A stretch of 64,000 nt of DNA, taken from NCBI RefSeq assembly GCF_030867145.1, contig NC_134439.1, positions 7,167,379 through 7,231,378 of the forward strand. The letters run 5' to 3'. The notes beneath the pieces are model-generated. The model had not been told where the DNA came from, searched no databases, and saw nothing but the letters and a program-made list of their open reading frames with translations. This DNA is from Opisthocomus hoazin. Its lineage: Eukaryota > Chordata > Aves > Opisthocomiformes > Opisthocomidae. How positions within the stretch are numbered: position 1 is the stretch's first letter; each line of letters starts with the position of its first letter. This document shows, one piece after another, positions 46,063 through 57,366 of this stretch. The position numbers and the translations under genes were made by a program.

Positions 46063-46799
46063 CACGCAGGGATCTAGGAGGCAGCAAAGCTAGCAGCCTT
46101 TCCTCCCTATTCCAGTAATTTGCTGCACTCTGGTACAGCAGCCACCATGCTGATCATCCTGGAACATGAAGGGTCAGTACAGGTAAGGTGTTTGTCCAGA
46201 CAGATGGGCAGCAGTAGCTGCAGCAAGCCCTGCAGAAATAACGCCAAGAGTACTAAGGAAGACACCTAGTCTCCAAAGAATTAGAGTGCTTTTGAACCAT
46301 TGGGAAATGACATTTAAAATATTTAGGCATCTAAAACACCAAAGGTATCAGCAGAAGGAAAAAAATTGCAGATCGCAACCATTGAATTTAAATGCAGGAA
46401 GCTTATTCACTACTGAACAGAATACAGATATTGAAGCATCTTTGGGACACTGCAGATGTAGGCACATAGCTCTCCCAGACCCATTTGAGAATAGCATCAG
46501 TGCAGTTTGCTGAGCTGCTTAGGCAGAGTCAGAAGGCGTCTTGTAAATTGATCTGGAGCATCATTGCTGTAGCACAAACCCCTATCTAAGTACTGAGTGA
46601 AGAGAGAATCCCTCCTTTAGACTAACCTAGACACTGAAAAATATGTCAGGGGAAGCCAAAGGAAGGTGACACAGCTAAGACAAGACCGTGGGGCTTCTGG
46701 AGAGTTTCATCATTCAGGTCCCAAGCTTTTCACAGAAAAATAAGAAGGAAGAAGAGAAAAATTAAGCAATTTCAGTTTCTAGTGCAATTGGCTACATAT

Positions 46800-46856
46800 G
46801 GGCTACACCTGAAAGTGCTATTCCCTTTCCAAAAATGACATTATCTGTACCATACA
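46800..46856 (-). pseudogene. J23: decayed TRAJ of the J49 family
   Basis: The core IFGKGIALS remains. The donor position reads ATATGT, the heptamer has lost CAC (AACTCTG), and an in-frame stop follows. The spacer and ACAGAAATG align with J49. Confidence 0.8.
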
Positions 46857-47230
46857 AACTCTGACACATTTAACTACAGAAATGTATCTGTCAGCCCTAT
46901 GAATGGCCTTGTGCAAAACGCTATTGAAAACCTCTGATGTAAGAGGTAATGATATGTGCTCAAAGGCAGTGCTACTACCCAGAACATTGGAAAAGCTGTT
47001 ACTGAAATTGTGTTTCAGGTACAGTTGCTCATCCAAGTGGGAGTTTTTGTGCATGTCCACCATGTCAATAACTCCCCTGATGGTTTACATGTTCTACATT
47101 AAATGAAGAAGCGCCTATGTTCTCCTTCCTATCTAGCAATGTGACACACATAAAAAAACAAGTACAGGAGCGCTCTGATGGACACTCAAGGAATTTTGAC
47201 AAAAGACATATAGGAAAGTTGCACACTCAC

Positions 47231-47293
47231 TGGGCTGGACGGACAGTCTGGTTCCTGAGCCAAAGGTCAGCTTGCCGTAGCTGAAGCCATAAT
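47231..47293 (-). CDS. TRAJ: J24: TRAJ segment
   Basis: Reads YGFSYGKLTFGSGTRLSVQP with a GTGAGT donor. Signal CACACAT, 12, CAAAAAACC. One of the most duplicated family (J12, J24, J27, J37, J42, J45, J46, J52, J55). Confidence 0.92.
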
Positions 47294-47508
47294 CACACAT
47301 TTCCTTCCATAACAAAAAACCCAGCAAGGCACTTCAGAAGCAGCAGCTGTCCCCAAGCCTTTGCCCCGCCACGCCAAGGCTAGGGAAACACACCACTGTG
47401 TCTTTCCCTTGCGCCTCTGACTTCTCTGTTTGATTTTAAGCTGGCAGAAACTGGGAATGCAGGAAGAGGAGACAGCATAAAGTAGTGAAGCAGGACAAGA
47501 AAACGTAC

Positions 47509-47568
47509 TTGGAAGAACAAGTAGCTTTGTCCCTGGACCAAATGTGAGCTTTCCTGTGTTGGTATTAA
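47509..47568 (-). CDS. TRAJ: J25: TRAJ segment
   Basis: Reads NTNTGKLTFGPGTKLLVLP with a GTACGT donor. Signal CACAATG, 12, ACAAGAACC. Paired with J24 as a unit that recurs as J37-J38 and J42-J43. Confidence 0.92.
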
Positions 47569-48028
47569 CACAATGCTACACAGTCTAACAAGAACCCAAG
47601 GCTCAGCCTAACTCTTACCCCCTCTGGCTTCCTTTTGCAAGGAGAAGGATGAGCCCGTTCTACAGGAGATGGCCTTTGCCTTGGGAACTGTAATACCAAG
47701 AGGCGGGAAAGGTAAAAACTCAAGGATTACTTTCCTACGCTGCTTGGAGAATACAAGTCATTCACTTGCACCAGGACGTTTCAGGACAGAGTGACAAAAT
47801 GTCGTGGTCTTGGTGTGTCGTGCAAAAGAAAAAAAGCACACACTTGCTACAAGTTTTCTAATTTAGTCTGACCAGTCTATGTCCATCCATTTAGCAACAG
47901 CAAAAGCTTTACTGAGAATTCTGTTTCCTTTCCCTCTCCTGTGTGCTTCCCCTGTGCTGTTGCTGGAGCACAGCCTTAGGACATAAATGTTAGGTGCGAT
48001 TGCAACACACAGTCACTAACCCACTTAC

Positions 48029-48082
48029 TTAGTGTTATGGTGACTTTAGTCCATGATCCAAAGGTGAATTTGAGGTTGGTGT
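48029..48082 (-). pseudogene. J26: TRAJ with FGSW core
   Basis: Reads TNLKFTFGSWTKVTITL: the second core Gly is Trp, though the GTAAGT donor and signal (CACAACA, 12, ACAGAAACT) are good. It might give a rearranged transcript but a poorly folding chain. Family of J11. Confidence 0.75.
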
Positions 48083-48817
48083 CACAACAACAAAACATGT
48101 TACAGAAACTCAGAGAATTAGCTCCCAGCAGGAGACACCTCGAGCAGTGGGGCCGTACTGGCAGCCTCTTCACTTACCCTGCGCAAGCGAGATACACATT
48201 ATAAAAGGGAAACATGCTGCATTTCTGCAGAGCGGATCTGTGGTGAGCAATTTATTTTGGTTGGCTTTTTTGAGGGTCCTTCCACTTCTGACTCTGTGCT
48301 CAGCCACTTTATGTTCCTTCTTTCACTGTCCACACCTCAGCCTGATTGAAAGATACTATCATAAGGATCCGCAGCTTTTTTCTCTCTGGTTATGCTCAGA
48401 AAAACAATCTACCTACCTAGAGCTATTTTACATGACTACCAGGAGACATTTGCACCAAGGACCATCTGAGCCTTGATCAAGTTACCTGAAAGTCCTAAGT
48501 AAGTAATAGAACTGAACTCCCTTTTTGTATCTTCCACATCCTTTCACAGCCGTACACAGGTACATGTGTGTGGAAGCTGATTCTAAGCACGAGAGAGTTT
48601 TACAGCCGTGATCACTCGTATTAGCTGGAATTTTGTGCAAGTTCTCCGGTTCAGAGACTCCTCTGAAAGGTTACATTGACTGCATTCCATGAAATAGTGC
48701 CTGTGTTCTCTTTCCCCTATGAAAGATTACCTGGAGATAATAAGAATGTCTACAGGCTGCTCTGATGGACACTGAAGGACTTTTGATAAAGGATACAGAG
48801 GCAAGATGCACACTCAC

Positions 48818-48880
48818 AGGGTTGGATGGACAGTCTGGTCCCTGAGCCAAAGGTCAGCTTGTTGTAGCTGGAGCCATAAT
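48818..48880 (-). CDS. TRAJ: J27: TRAJ segment
   Basis: Reads YGSSYNKLTFGSGTRLSIQP with a GTGAGT donor. Signal CACACAG, 12, TAACAGAAA. Same protein as J55. Confidence 0.92.
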
Positions 48881-49285
48881 CACACAGCATTTCCTCCGAT
48901 AACAGAAAGCCTAAGAAGCCATTTCAGAAGCAGCACCTGTCCCCTAACATTTGCCCAGCCATATCAAGGCCAGAAGGGGTAGCAGAATAATGTCAGTGCT
49001 TCCAAATGCATCACAGACTCCACCGGGATGCAGTGGCATAGGACAGCCTCCCCACATGGCAGCTGGGACACATGGGAGCACACATGTGCCCACTTTATCT
49101 GTCCAAGCAAAACTGAGAGCAAAATGGGTTGCTTTGGACCAAGCTGGCACGCTCCCTTCAGACAAAGTCCATCACTAGTTTTGGTCACATATAAATGACA
49201 AAACACCCAGCCATGCTGCTTCTCTCAACCACAGCAAGAAAGGCCTCACAGAAAACAGAAAGAATAGGAGCAGCGTTGGACTTAC

Positions 49286-49349
49286 GTGGCCTAACAACGA
49301 GTCTCGTTCCAGAGCCAAAGACAGGTTGATATGCACCAGTTCCCGCTGT
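49286..49349 (-). CDS. TRAJ: J28: TRAJ segment, AYQPVFGSG type
   Basis: Reads TGAYQPVFGSGTRLVVRP with a GTAAGT donor; signal CACACAG and a 12-base spacer. Differs from J13 and J56 by two residues (Ala near the 5' end and Val in the tail). Confidence 0.88.
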
Positions 49350-49508
49350 CACACAGCATTTCCTCTCTCAGCAAAATCCTTCCCAACCATTTGGCAAAGC
49401 TGGACACCCAGAGCCCCGCTAGCCAGTGCTGATACTATCACTAGGAGTCAGATCCATCCTGAAATCAAGACCCCCCTGATCTGACTGTGGGATCAAGAGC
49501 ACTGTTGG

Positions 49509-49565
49509 ACCTAATGGTAAAATGCCGCTTCTGCCCTGAGCCAAAGCCCGTCCTGGAGGGAAGCA
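49509..49565 (-). pseudogene. J29: J relic, copy of J14
   Basis: The same FGSGQKRHFTIR relic with the donor region deleted; sequence matches J14 over the core. Confidence 0.55.
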
Positions 49566-49696
49566 GGCAACGTGTAACCCCACAACTGAAAAGACACAAG
49601 CCCAGAAAGAGAAATGCTGGAAAGGCTGCTGCCCATTGGGTAGTGGGTAGCTTTGCCTCTTGTGGAAGGAGACTACAAGAGAGTGGTGGCACTTAC

Positions 49697-49750
49697 TGGG
49701 AAAAACCTGAAGTCGTGTCCCTTTGCCAAGTGTGAGCTTGTTGTAGTTCA
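49697..49750 (-). CDS. TRAJ: J30: TRAJ segment, copy of J15
   Basis: Reads VNYNKLTLGKGTRLQVFP, identical to J15 and J58, with GTAAGT donor and perfect CACAGTG heptamer. Confidence 0.93.
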
Positions 49751-50156
49751 CACAGTGGTTTTCGGCTCAACAAGAACACAAGCTCATCCACGTACTTAGA
49801 GAGACGGGCAACCCCTGCTCCTGGGGAAGCTAGCCAAAGCTGGCTTTTTCCTCCATAAGCAGAGAACTTTCAGCGTACATGCATTAACACTGAGCGCTGT
49901 ACTAGACCACCATCCACTGGTGCACACTTCTGCCAATGCAAGGCCTGATCCTCTTGCCAAGGAAAAGAAGGGTAGGTTGGGAAAGACAGGCCAGCAGAGT
50001 CCAGCTCAGGAAAGGTCCTGGGCAGCCAGGGCTCTATCAGAGCCAGGAATGAGCTTGCTCAGACCAGATAAAGGTAAGTACTCAGGGAGATGGAAAGGGA
50101 GGACTGGAATAATAAAGAGCAAGGAATACCCCCAGCAGGTCAACAGTTGTACTCAT

Positions 50157-50216
50157 TGGGCTTCACCACCAAGCGTGTCCCTGTCCCCAGTGTCAGTTTG
50201 TAGTTCCCTGTGTTCA
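50157..50216 (-). pseudogene. J31: TRAJ with donor GT changed to AT
   Basis: Reads NTGNYKLTLGTGTRLVVKP with a good signal (CACAGTC, 12, GCAAAAGAC), but the donor is ATGAGT. The nearest GT is four bases on and would leave the wrong phase for TRAC. Confidence 0.85.
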
Positions 50217-51046
50217 CACAGTCCTTCACACTCCAGCAAAAGACATCAGCACTCATGCAGGTTACTCTGCCATGAAAACCCCATTAGATCATCTCCTTCC
50301 CATCAACACCAGACATTTAGAAACCAGGAGTAACTATCGCCTTTGCAAGGAGAGTGCTGGAAGACAGCAAGGAACACCTGGTTTTGCAGCATGTGTTCGT
50401 CTTATGGGTGTCCAGTGGAGAAGTATGTCACTACTGGACACCTTTTCCCTGGTCATCCAAACAACCTGAGCTGTTGCCAGCACCAAGGAAGTCCTGTTTG
50501 TGTCACCTGAGCTGGAGAGCTTTCTGGACAAGAGGAATGTGCGGACCTGGAATTGAACTACACTTCAGGATACTTCAGCTAGAGCCCACATGCTTGCAGT
50601 TGAATGGATGATGCTGCCTGAATTTAAAGCAGCAGAAAGTCTGGCATTGCTGTATGAACAGCTGGAATCCATCACCCCCTGTAACAGCTACAGCCTGTGC
50701 ACATTCAATTCCTACCACTGCAGTAATGTAAAATGAGTTTGAGCTCTACGACCAGTAATGTCTTGGAAATTTCATCTGCAAGAGGGATGACAAACAGGAT
50801 TCTGCTGCAAACACAAACATTACTACTTCACCCTTTCCTCAGCAGGGGGATGGAAGCAGGCATCATGTAACCCCGCAGCTGAAGAGCCACATTCCCAAGC
50901 AGAGCAATGACAGAAAGCCCGCTGCCACTGGGATGGGAACAAGCCTGATCCAATCAGATAAAGGTAAGTGCTGAGGGAGCTACAAATCGAGGACTGGGAT
51001 AACAAAGGACAAGACATAGCCCCAGCTGGGCATCAGTTGTACTCAC

Positions 51047-51106
51047 TGGGCTTCACCACCAAGCGCGTCCCTGTCCCCAGTGTCAGTTTGTAGTTCCCTG
51101 AGTTCA
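51047..51106 (-). CDS. TRAJ: J32: intact member of the LGTG family
   Basis: Reads NSGNYKLTLGTGTRLVVKP with a normal GTGAGT donor. Signal CACAGTA, 12, GCAAAAACC. It is the working counterpart of J16, J31 and J59. Confidence 0.92.
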
Positions 51107-51610
51107 CACAGTACCTGATACCTTAGCAAAAACCATCAGCTGTCATGCCAGTTACTGTACCACTAATCTGCAGGAGATCAGCTCCTTCACATGAAGACCA
51201 GGCACTTGAAACCAGAAATAACTGTAGCCTGCATAAGAAATCCCTTGGGAACCTCATCCACATGCAGGATGAGAAATGGGGTTCTGCCGCAAAATCAAGC
51301 ATTACTACATCAGAGTCATCAGCAACCCATCCCAACTGTCACAGGTACGGATGGCCATGGTATGAAATATCTGCCACTGATCAACTGTGTTCAGGACCCC
51401 AGTCTGCTTGTGTGGAGGGCAGACAGCAGAAGCTGGCAGCAGTAAGCAGATGGAGCAAATTCACAGCCTTGTTGAATCCAGGTTTCTGCTCCTGCTAGAG
51501 AAAGCAGAGCAAAAAGCCCCACAGATTCAACCCATCTCCATCCAGTTACGCTAGCTTATGTCCACAAAACTGTTCCACCAAGTGGAGAAGGAAAAGGCTT
51601 TAAAACTTAC

Positions 51611-51670
51611 TGGGATTTATCCTTAGCTGAGTTCCACCTCCAAAGGTGACTTGGTTGCCATAATTAGTCA
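51611..51670 (-). CDS. TRAJ: J33: TRAJ segment
   Basis: Reads TNYGNQVTFGGGTQLRINP with a GTAAGT donor. Perfect CACAGTG, 12 bases, ACAAAAATC. Appears single-copy. Confidence 0.95.
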
Positions 51671-52099
51671 CACAGTGATTTCCTTCACAACAAAAATCCT
51701 GCAAGTCACATCTGCCCTGCACTAGCTTATTCCTTCCAAAGCTGTGTGTTGCTGGCTGGGTACTTCTTTGACAACAGTCTCAGCTGGTTATCAATTTCAG
51801 CTCTGACAGAGGTGACCCCTGAGTGCCTCCTTGCCCCATGTGGAGAAAAATTGCAGGATTAGGATCACAAATCCTCTCTCAGCCCTAAAAAATTGGCCCT
51901 AAAAGCAAAGATCTTCTCCTGGACTCTCCTGCACACCTCCAAAATGTATTTCTTGGTTCTGGCTGCTGCATCTCTCACACACATACACGCAACCTCCATC
52001 ACTGTGCAGATCAGTTTCCAACACAGCTTGGCTGTTTTTTCTCCAGGTAAGAGATGTGACTTGCCTATCATTACTCCTTCAGGCTGGGTTTCTACCTCT

Positions 52100-52162
52100 C
52101 AGGTTTCACCATCAGTTGTGTCCCAATCTCAAATGCAACATTCCAGGTGGTTGCTGGAACCA
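52100..52162 (-). pseudogene. J34: decayed duplicate of J17
   Basis: Reads VAFEIGTQLMVKP: the first core Gly is Glu. Four extra bases separate the coding end from a GTAGAA donor, spoiling the phase. Signal CACAGCG, 12, ACAAAACTC persists. Confidence 0.82.
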
Positions 52163-52302
52163 CACAGCGACACATCCACTAACAAAACTCGCACAGAACT
52201 TTTACTCCAGAAAACAGTACAAGATTTCCCATAGAGATCAAGGCGGGAAACCAGATGCAGCTTTGGGGCACACCAAAACTCATTTAACACAGAGCTACTT
52301 AC

Positions 52303-52370
52303 TGGGTTTCACAGAAAGTCTGCTTCCATGCCCAAAGGTGAGCTTGCCAAGACCTGTCCCTGCAAACTGC
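52303..52370 (-). CDS. TRAJ: J35: TRAJ segment, FGHGS core
   Basis: Reads GTGLGKLTFGHGSRLSVKP after QFA with a GTAAGT donor. Thr after the core is Ser. Signal CACAGCC, 12, ACAACAACC. One of the longest J here (68 bases). Confidence 0.87.
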
Positions 52371-52908
52371 CACAGCCACAGCCAGCTTTACAACAACCCT
52401 CCAGCTAGCAGAAAGGAAACACCGTCACCTGCAGAAGAGGCTGACGTTTGTCTTTCCTGGCAGAGTAAGGAAAAAATGGTGAAAGGTGAGGGAGATCACT
52501 GATTCCTGAGCTACGACAGTATCCTTCCCTACACACCAGCCTCACAGACAGCTGCTCTTCCTCCAATAGTGGCCTTGCCCACAAGGGTCAAAGCACTGCC
52601 TTTGAGACCCTGCAAGCAGCATCCAGTGCTGCTCAGGACACATCTGTCGAGACATATGCATTCCTCTCAATCTCATGGCACTTATGTGCCTTTCTAAACA
52701 GATTTCTGCCCTTCCCGGAGACAAACCTCCCGCCCAGCACACGCTCTTCCCACAGCAACTCGCAGCTTTTGTGCTGCCAGAGAGAAGGTGCAGGTTTGTG
52801 CCTGCTCATGTGAAGGCTTCCCAGCATTTACACCCTGACATTATTGCCTTGGACATCTTGGCATTGCCATCTAAGGCTATAAAGTAGCTATGAAGTGACA
52901 GTCTTCAC

Positions 52909-52966
52909 AAGGCTTCACACTCAGCTTTGTCCCAGCTCCAAAGGTGTACCTGTTCCCACTGACAAT
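52909..52966 (-). CDS. TRAJ: J36: TRAJ segment with weak donor
   Basis: Reads IVSGNRYTFGAGTKLSVKP. The donor is GTGAAG, usable but weak. Signal CACGTCA, 12, ACACAAACA. Confidence 0.8.
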
Positions 52967-53272
52967 CACGTCAATAAAGGCCATTACACAAACACTCTCA
53001 TCTCCTCATAGCAAGGAAGCCGTTAGTGTGGCTGACAAGGACATCCCCAGCCAGGCACAGGGGACACTTCTCCAGAAATCATGCAAACCTCAGCTTGAGG
53101 ATTGCTCCATCCGAACACAACCTCATTAAAGACTGTGCTAAAGGCATTCTCGGAGCCTGTGATGGGAGAGAAGGCATTTCAGGTGTGCAGAGGTAAACCA
53201 AAAAGAAGAATATAAAAGCACTCCTATTGCAAGAGAGACCTATGAAAGAATAATGGCAAGCTGCACACTCAC

Positions 53273-53335
53273 TGGGCTGGACGGACAGTCTGGTCCCTGA
53301 GCCAAAGGTCAGCTTGTTGTAGCCGTAGCCATAAT
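53273..53335 (-). CDS. TRAJ: J37: TRAJ segment
   Basis: Reads YGYGYNKLTFGSGTRLSVQP with a GTGAGT donor; heptamer CACACAG. J42 encodes the same residues 3,196 bases on. Confidence 0.92.
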
Positions 53336-53556
53336 CACACAGCATTTCCTCCCATAACGAAAAGTCCAGCAAGGCATTTCAGAAGCAGTACCTCTCCCCA
53401 AGCCTTTGCCCCACCATGCCAACGCTAGGGAAACACAAACCCTCTGTGTTCTTTCCCTGCGCCTCTCACTTCTCTGTATGATCTTAAGCTGGCTGAAAGT
53501 GGAAAAGCAGGAAGAGGAGACAGCGGAAAGTGGAGAAGCAGGACAAGAAAACATAC

Positions 53557-53616
53557 TTGGAAGAACAAGTAGCTTCGTCCCTTGCCCAAACGTGAGCTTT
53601 CCTGCATTATTGCTCA
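53557..53616 (-). CDS. TRAJ: J38: TRAJ segment
   Basis: Reads SNNAGKLTFGQGTKLLVLP with a GTATGT donor. Signal CACACTG, 12, perfect nonamer ACAAAAACC. Confidence 0.95.
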
Positions 53617-54282
53617 CACACTGCTACACACACTAACAAAAACCCAAGGCTTAGTCTACTCTGTCACCCGCTCTGGTCTGCATTTGCTTGGAGTGGGACA
53701 AGTCATTTGGACAGGAGATGGCATATGCCTGGAGAACTGCAAAACTGAGAAAAGGGAAAGATAAAAACTCAGGGATGACTTTCTCAGGTTGCTTGAAAAA
53801 TTCTGGTCATTCACTGGCACTGCATCTTTTCAGGACAGAGTGCCAAAATGGCATGGATTTGCACTGTTGTGCAAAAGAACAGAAGCACACAAAATATCTA
53901 ATATCAGAACCTGAATTAAGGCCATGCATTCACAGAAGTTTGCAAATTGAGAAGCAACAAAAAAACCCAATAACTGCAACAAGGAAACCCCCCACATACA
54001 AACCTCCAGAAGAAACCAGCTGGAGCCAAACTTAGCTTATTTAGCCAAAGGTGTCCAAATGTATCCTACCTGTTTGCACAACTATCTAGTTTTGCACGAT
54101 AATAACTGGCTTAGCATGCTGGAAGCTCTCTAAACTAAGTCATATGTAACCAGAAAATCCATTCACACAAAGACGGAGATCCAAGCACAGCAGTTGCAGG
54201 TTCAAGTGATGTGAATATTTTTCAAACCTCACTGTACCAAACCTATAGTCAGGCGTTTACATAAGTTGCAATGTTCACGTAC

Positions 54283-54345
54283 CTGGGGAAAGAAGAAAGT
54301 TATTTCCCACTCCAAAGAAGAGTTTCTTAGTACTTCTGGAAAGTA
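54283..54345 (-). CDS. TRAJ: J39: TRAJ-like segment, FGVGN core
   Basis: Reads RSTKKLFFGVGNNFLLSP with a GTACGT donor. Asn replaces the Thr after the core, and the heptamer appears to be AACTGTG, lacking CAC. Coding part intact, recombination doubtful. J50 is a fainter relative. Confidence 0.6.
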
Positions 54346-54688
54346 AACTGTGACACAAAGCTTGCTTAGACAATGTTGCAGGCATGAATCTGCTCACAGT
54401 GGGAAAAAAACTTGCATGCACCTGCAGAAGTTGCCAGTTTTTAAGTGTTCTCTCACTGGAAAGCTCCACAGCTTGCAAAATTCCAATCATTGCTCTGCAG
54501 ATCACCTCTCCTGTTCTACAATATCCAATAGATAACATAGTAAGTAAGAGAACACTACTATCACTTTTTGGCAGCAGCCTTCTTCTGAACTGCATTTCGC
54601 TACTCCCTTAGCAAAAATTAAATTTGGTTTTGGGTGGACTGAGTTTTTCCGCTGAACATCTCAGTGTCCCAAATCTCAGAAATCTTAC

Positions 54689-54746
54689 TTGGTTTTACCA
54701 CAAGCATGGTTCCATGTCCAAACGTAAGTAGGTAGGTATTCATAGG
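54689..54746 (-). CDS. TRAJ: J40: TRAJ segment, copy of J7
   Basis: Reads PMNTYLLTFGHGTMLVVKP, one residue different from J7, with the same GTAAGA donor and CACTGTA heptamer. Confidence 0.9.
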
Positions 54747-55253
54747 CACTGTATTAACTGCCATAGCAAAACCCTTCCTACCCTCCTAGCCACCCCAATC
54801 CACCTCAAGAACATTCCTCAGGAAATCCCACAATTTCTCCACGCACACACTTGCATTGCGTCACATCTTACCTCCACGTCCGTTGCTTATTCTTCTTCCT
54901 CCCCACACTGCAGTCTCATTAAAACCACAAGGAAGACCCACAAGACAATTCCCTTTCCACCTCCATACTTGACAAAGCCAAACTGGCACCGCTCACTAAA
55001 GACCACTCCATGTTTTCAGCATCTCTGTTCTTGTATTTCACTTACTTGTTTTCACTTTTCACTTGCTTCCTTTCCACTGGATGGACGCATTTCTAAGTGC
55101 ACATTGGTTAAACAGGAAGCATACCGCTTCTTTCCAGGGAATACTAAAACCATCCCAAATTGCTCCACAAAGCCACTACGCTGTTAGTTTTCAAGCCAGA
55201 GTACAGTGTCATCTATATTGGGTCCATCTCGATTCAGAGAAGAGACAGCTCAC

Positions 55254-55316
55254 CTGGGACAACAAGAAGTTTGGTTCCACTTCCCCAGGTGAGTTTTCCC
55301 CATCCTCCACTACTAG
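55254..55316 (-). CDS. TRAJ: J41: TRAJ segment with WGSG core, copy of J8
   Basis: Reads SSGGWGKLTWGSGTKLLVVP with GTGAGC donor. Signal CACCGTG, 12, with ACAAAATGG one base further on (plus-strand CAGGTCTTT spacer region). Confidence 0.87.
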
Positions 55317-55575
55317 CACCGTGTGACAGGTCTTTACAAAATGGATCTCTTCATTCAGCCGCCTCAGTGGGTGTTGGAGGCCTTGGATACATTCCATCAT
55401 GGACTTGCCTCTCAGAGAAGCTATAAATGTCCATACAGGTTTCCACAGACCTTGCCTAGCCTGTTTGCCAAACACCGTTTTCCATGTTCTAACGCATGGG
55501 AATAACTAGATTTGTTTACAGTCACCTCAGGTATCAGAGATGGGAAGAACCTGCTCCTTAGGTGGCGGGGAATAC

Positions 55576-56462
55576 TTTATCTAGCTATTGTTGCTACATC
55601 AAAAATATGATGCCCCACTTCAGTCATGGCAGATGGTTTCCCAGACTCAGGCTCTTCCCACTAATTCTCCTTTCCTTCCTCGTTGTCTGATACTCTGTTG
55701 CTAATGAGTCCTCAGTGTTTTCATTGCAGCATGATGACTACCTTGCTATTAACAACGGCTGAGGCAAACTTTGTACCAAGTAGACAGCCAAGAAAATAAG
55801 TTTCTACTAGGTCACGGAATACCCGAGAAGTATTTGGACGCATTTTCAAAACACGCCCTTACAAGGACCTTTTTTCCAGTAAATAATGGAATAATCCCGT
55901 TTCCTGAGACACCGCTTTCGTCATTTTCCCATGCAATGGCCTGAATCCTTACTGGGGTTTTACTGGCTATTTTGTTCGTTTGCCACAGATGAACTTATTT
56001 ACTGGGCCAGAATTCACATCCTGATCCAGTGCTAATTAAAAAATTAAGTTCTACTTTCCAAGACAAAACTTTTGTTTCCTTCTTTATCTCCAGGAAAAAG
56101 ACGATTTTGTCCCCGGTTTTCCTAAGTAAATGCAATTGTTCAACTTATCCTATGGACAATTCTAAACCCAGAAGGTAATCAAAACATGCATGCGCACCTT
56201 GCTTAGCATCTTACTTCATTTTAAAAACAACCTTGCTTCTGTCAAGGGTTAATCTGGAGACACTGATCACTGTTTCTCTGCTTGGAGTACACATGACAGA
56301 AGTCCACAACCTGGAAACACTTGTAGGCATGAGAGTATCTTGAAATAGAGCCTATGCTCTCCTTCCCATCTCTAACATGACCTGGATAAGACAGGAACAT
56401 CTACAGGGCGCTCTGATGGACACTCAAGGAATTTTGACAAAGGACATATAGGAAAGCTGCAC
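55576..56462. other. J-free interval
   Basis: No intact core. A faint LGKPGT-like phrase near 56110 on the minus strand has no donor or signal and is not called as a J. Confidence 0.45.
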
Positions 56463-56468
56463 ACTCAC

Positions 56469-56531
56469 TGGGCTGGACGGACAGTCTGGTCCCTGAGCCA
56501 AAGGTCAGCTTGTTGTAGCCGTAGCCATAAT
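56469..56531 (-). CDS. TRAJ: J42: TRAJ segment, copy of J37
   Basis: Reads YGYGYNKLTFGSGTRLSVQP with a GTGAGT donor and CACACAG heptamer. Confidence 0.92.
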
Positions 56532-56752
56532 CACACAGCATTTCCTCCCATAACGAGAAGTCCAGCAAGGCATTTCAGAAGCAGTACCTCTCCCCAAGCC
56601 TTTGCCCCACCATGCCAACGCTAGGGATACACAAATCCTCTGTGTTTTTCCCCTGCGCCTCTCACTTCTCTGTATGATCTTAAGCTGGCTGAAAGTGGAA
56701 AAGCAGGAAGAGGAGACAGCGGAAAGTGGAGAAGCAGGACAAGAAAACATAC

Positions 56753-56812
56753 TTGGAAGAACAAGTGGCTTCGTCCCTTGCCCAAACGTGAGCTTTCCTG
56801 CGTTGTTAGTCA
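56753..56812 (-). CDS. TRAJ: J43: TRAJ segment, copy of J38
   Basis: Reads TNNAGKLTFGQGTKPLVLP with a GTATGT donor. Leu in KLLVLP has become Pro (KPLVLP). Signal CACACTG, 12, ACAAGAACT. Confidence 0.9.
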
Positions 56813-57312
56813 CACACTGCTTCACACCCTAACAAGAACTCCAGGCCCAGACTGATTCACATCTGCTCCAGCTTCCCTTTGCAAGGAGAGGGATGAGCCC
56901 CTTGGACAGCAGATGCTGTTTGCCTTGGGAACTGCAACAGTGAGAGAAGGGAAAGATGAAAACTCAGGGATGACTTTCTCAGGCTGCTTGGAGAATTCCA
57001 GTCATTCACTGGCACCAGGACTTTTCAGGACAGAGTGCCAACATGGCGTGGTCTTGGTTTGCTGTATAAAAGAGAAAAAGCACACTCTTGCCCTTGGTTT
57101 TCTAATTTAGTCTGACCAGTCTGTGTTACCTTTCCACTCTGTTGCCTTGCAATGTCGATCGTTTTTTTTCAGTTTAGCAACAACGTAAGCTTTCCCTGAG
57201 AGTTCTGTTTACTTTCCCTCTCCTGTGTGCTTCTCCTGTGCTGTTGCTGAAGCACAGGCTTAGGACACGATTGTTAGGTGAGACTGCAACACACAGGCAC
57301 TAACCCACATAC

Positions 57313-57366
57313 TTGGCAAGATGGTGAGTTTAGTCTGTGATCCAAAGGTGAATTAGAGGCTGTTGT
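57313..57366 (-). pseudogene. J44: TRAJ with stop and FGSQ core
   Basis: An in-frame TAA replaces the Lys before FTFGSQTKLTILP, and the second core Gly is Gln. The signal (CACAACA, 12, ACAGAAACC) is still excellent. It is the most decayed of J11, J26 and J44. Confidence 0.88.

Larger units (their letters stand above)
48250..50600. repeat. Recent duplication, proximal copy
   Basis: Collinear with 61659-64000 at a constant offset of 13,409 bases through J27, J28, J29, J30 and J31. I saw only scattered substitutions and one small indel near 50330. The distal copy runs off the window. Confidence 0.93.
54600..55575. repeat. Duplicate of the 39.04-40.19 kb block
   Basis: Carries J40 and J41 at offsets of 15,560 and 15,570 from J7 and J8; a ten-base net insertion lies near 54955. 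It lacks the tandem duplication that made J9, so that event followed the block duplication or was lost here. Confidence 0.92.

Noticed and set aside
56095-56130. LGKPGT-like J phrase
   Set aside because: No donor, no heptamer or nonamer, and no homology to neighbouring J flanks that I could see.
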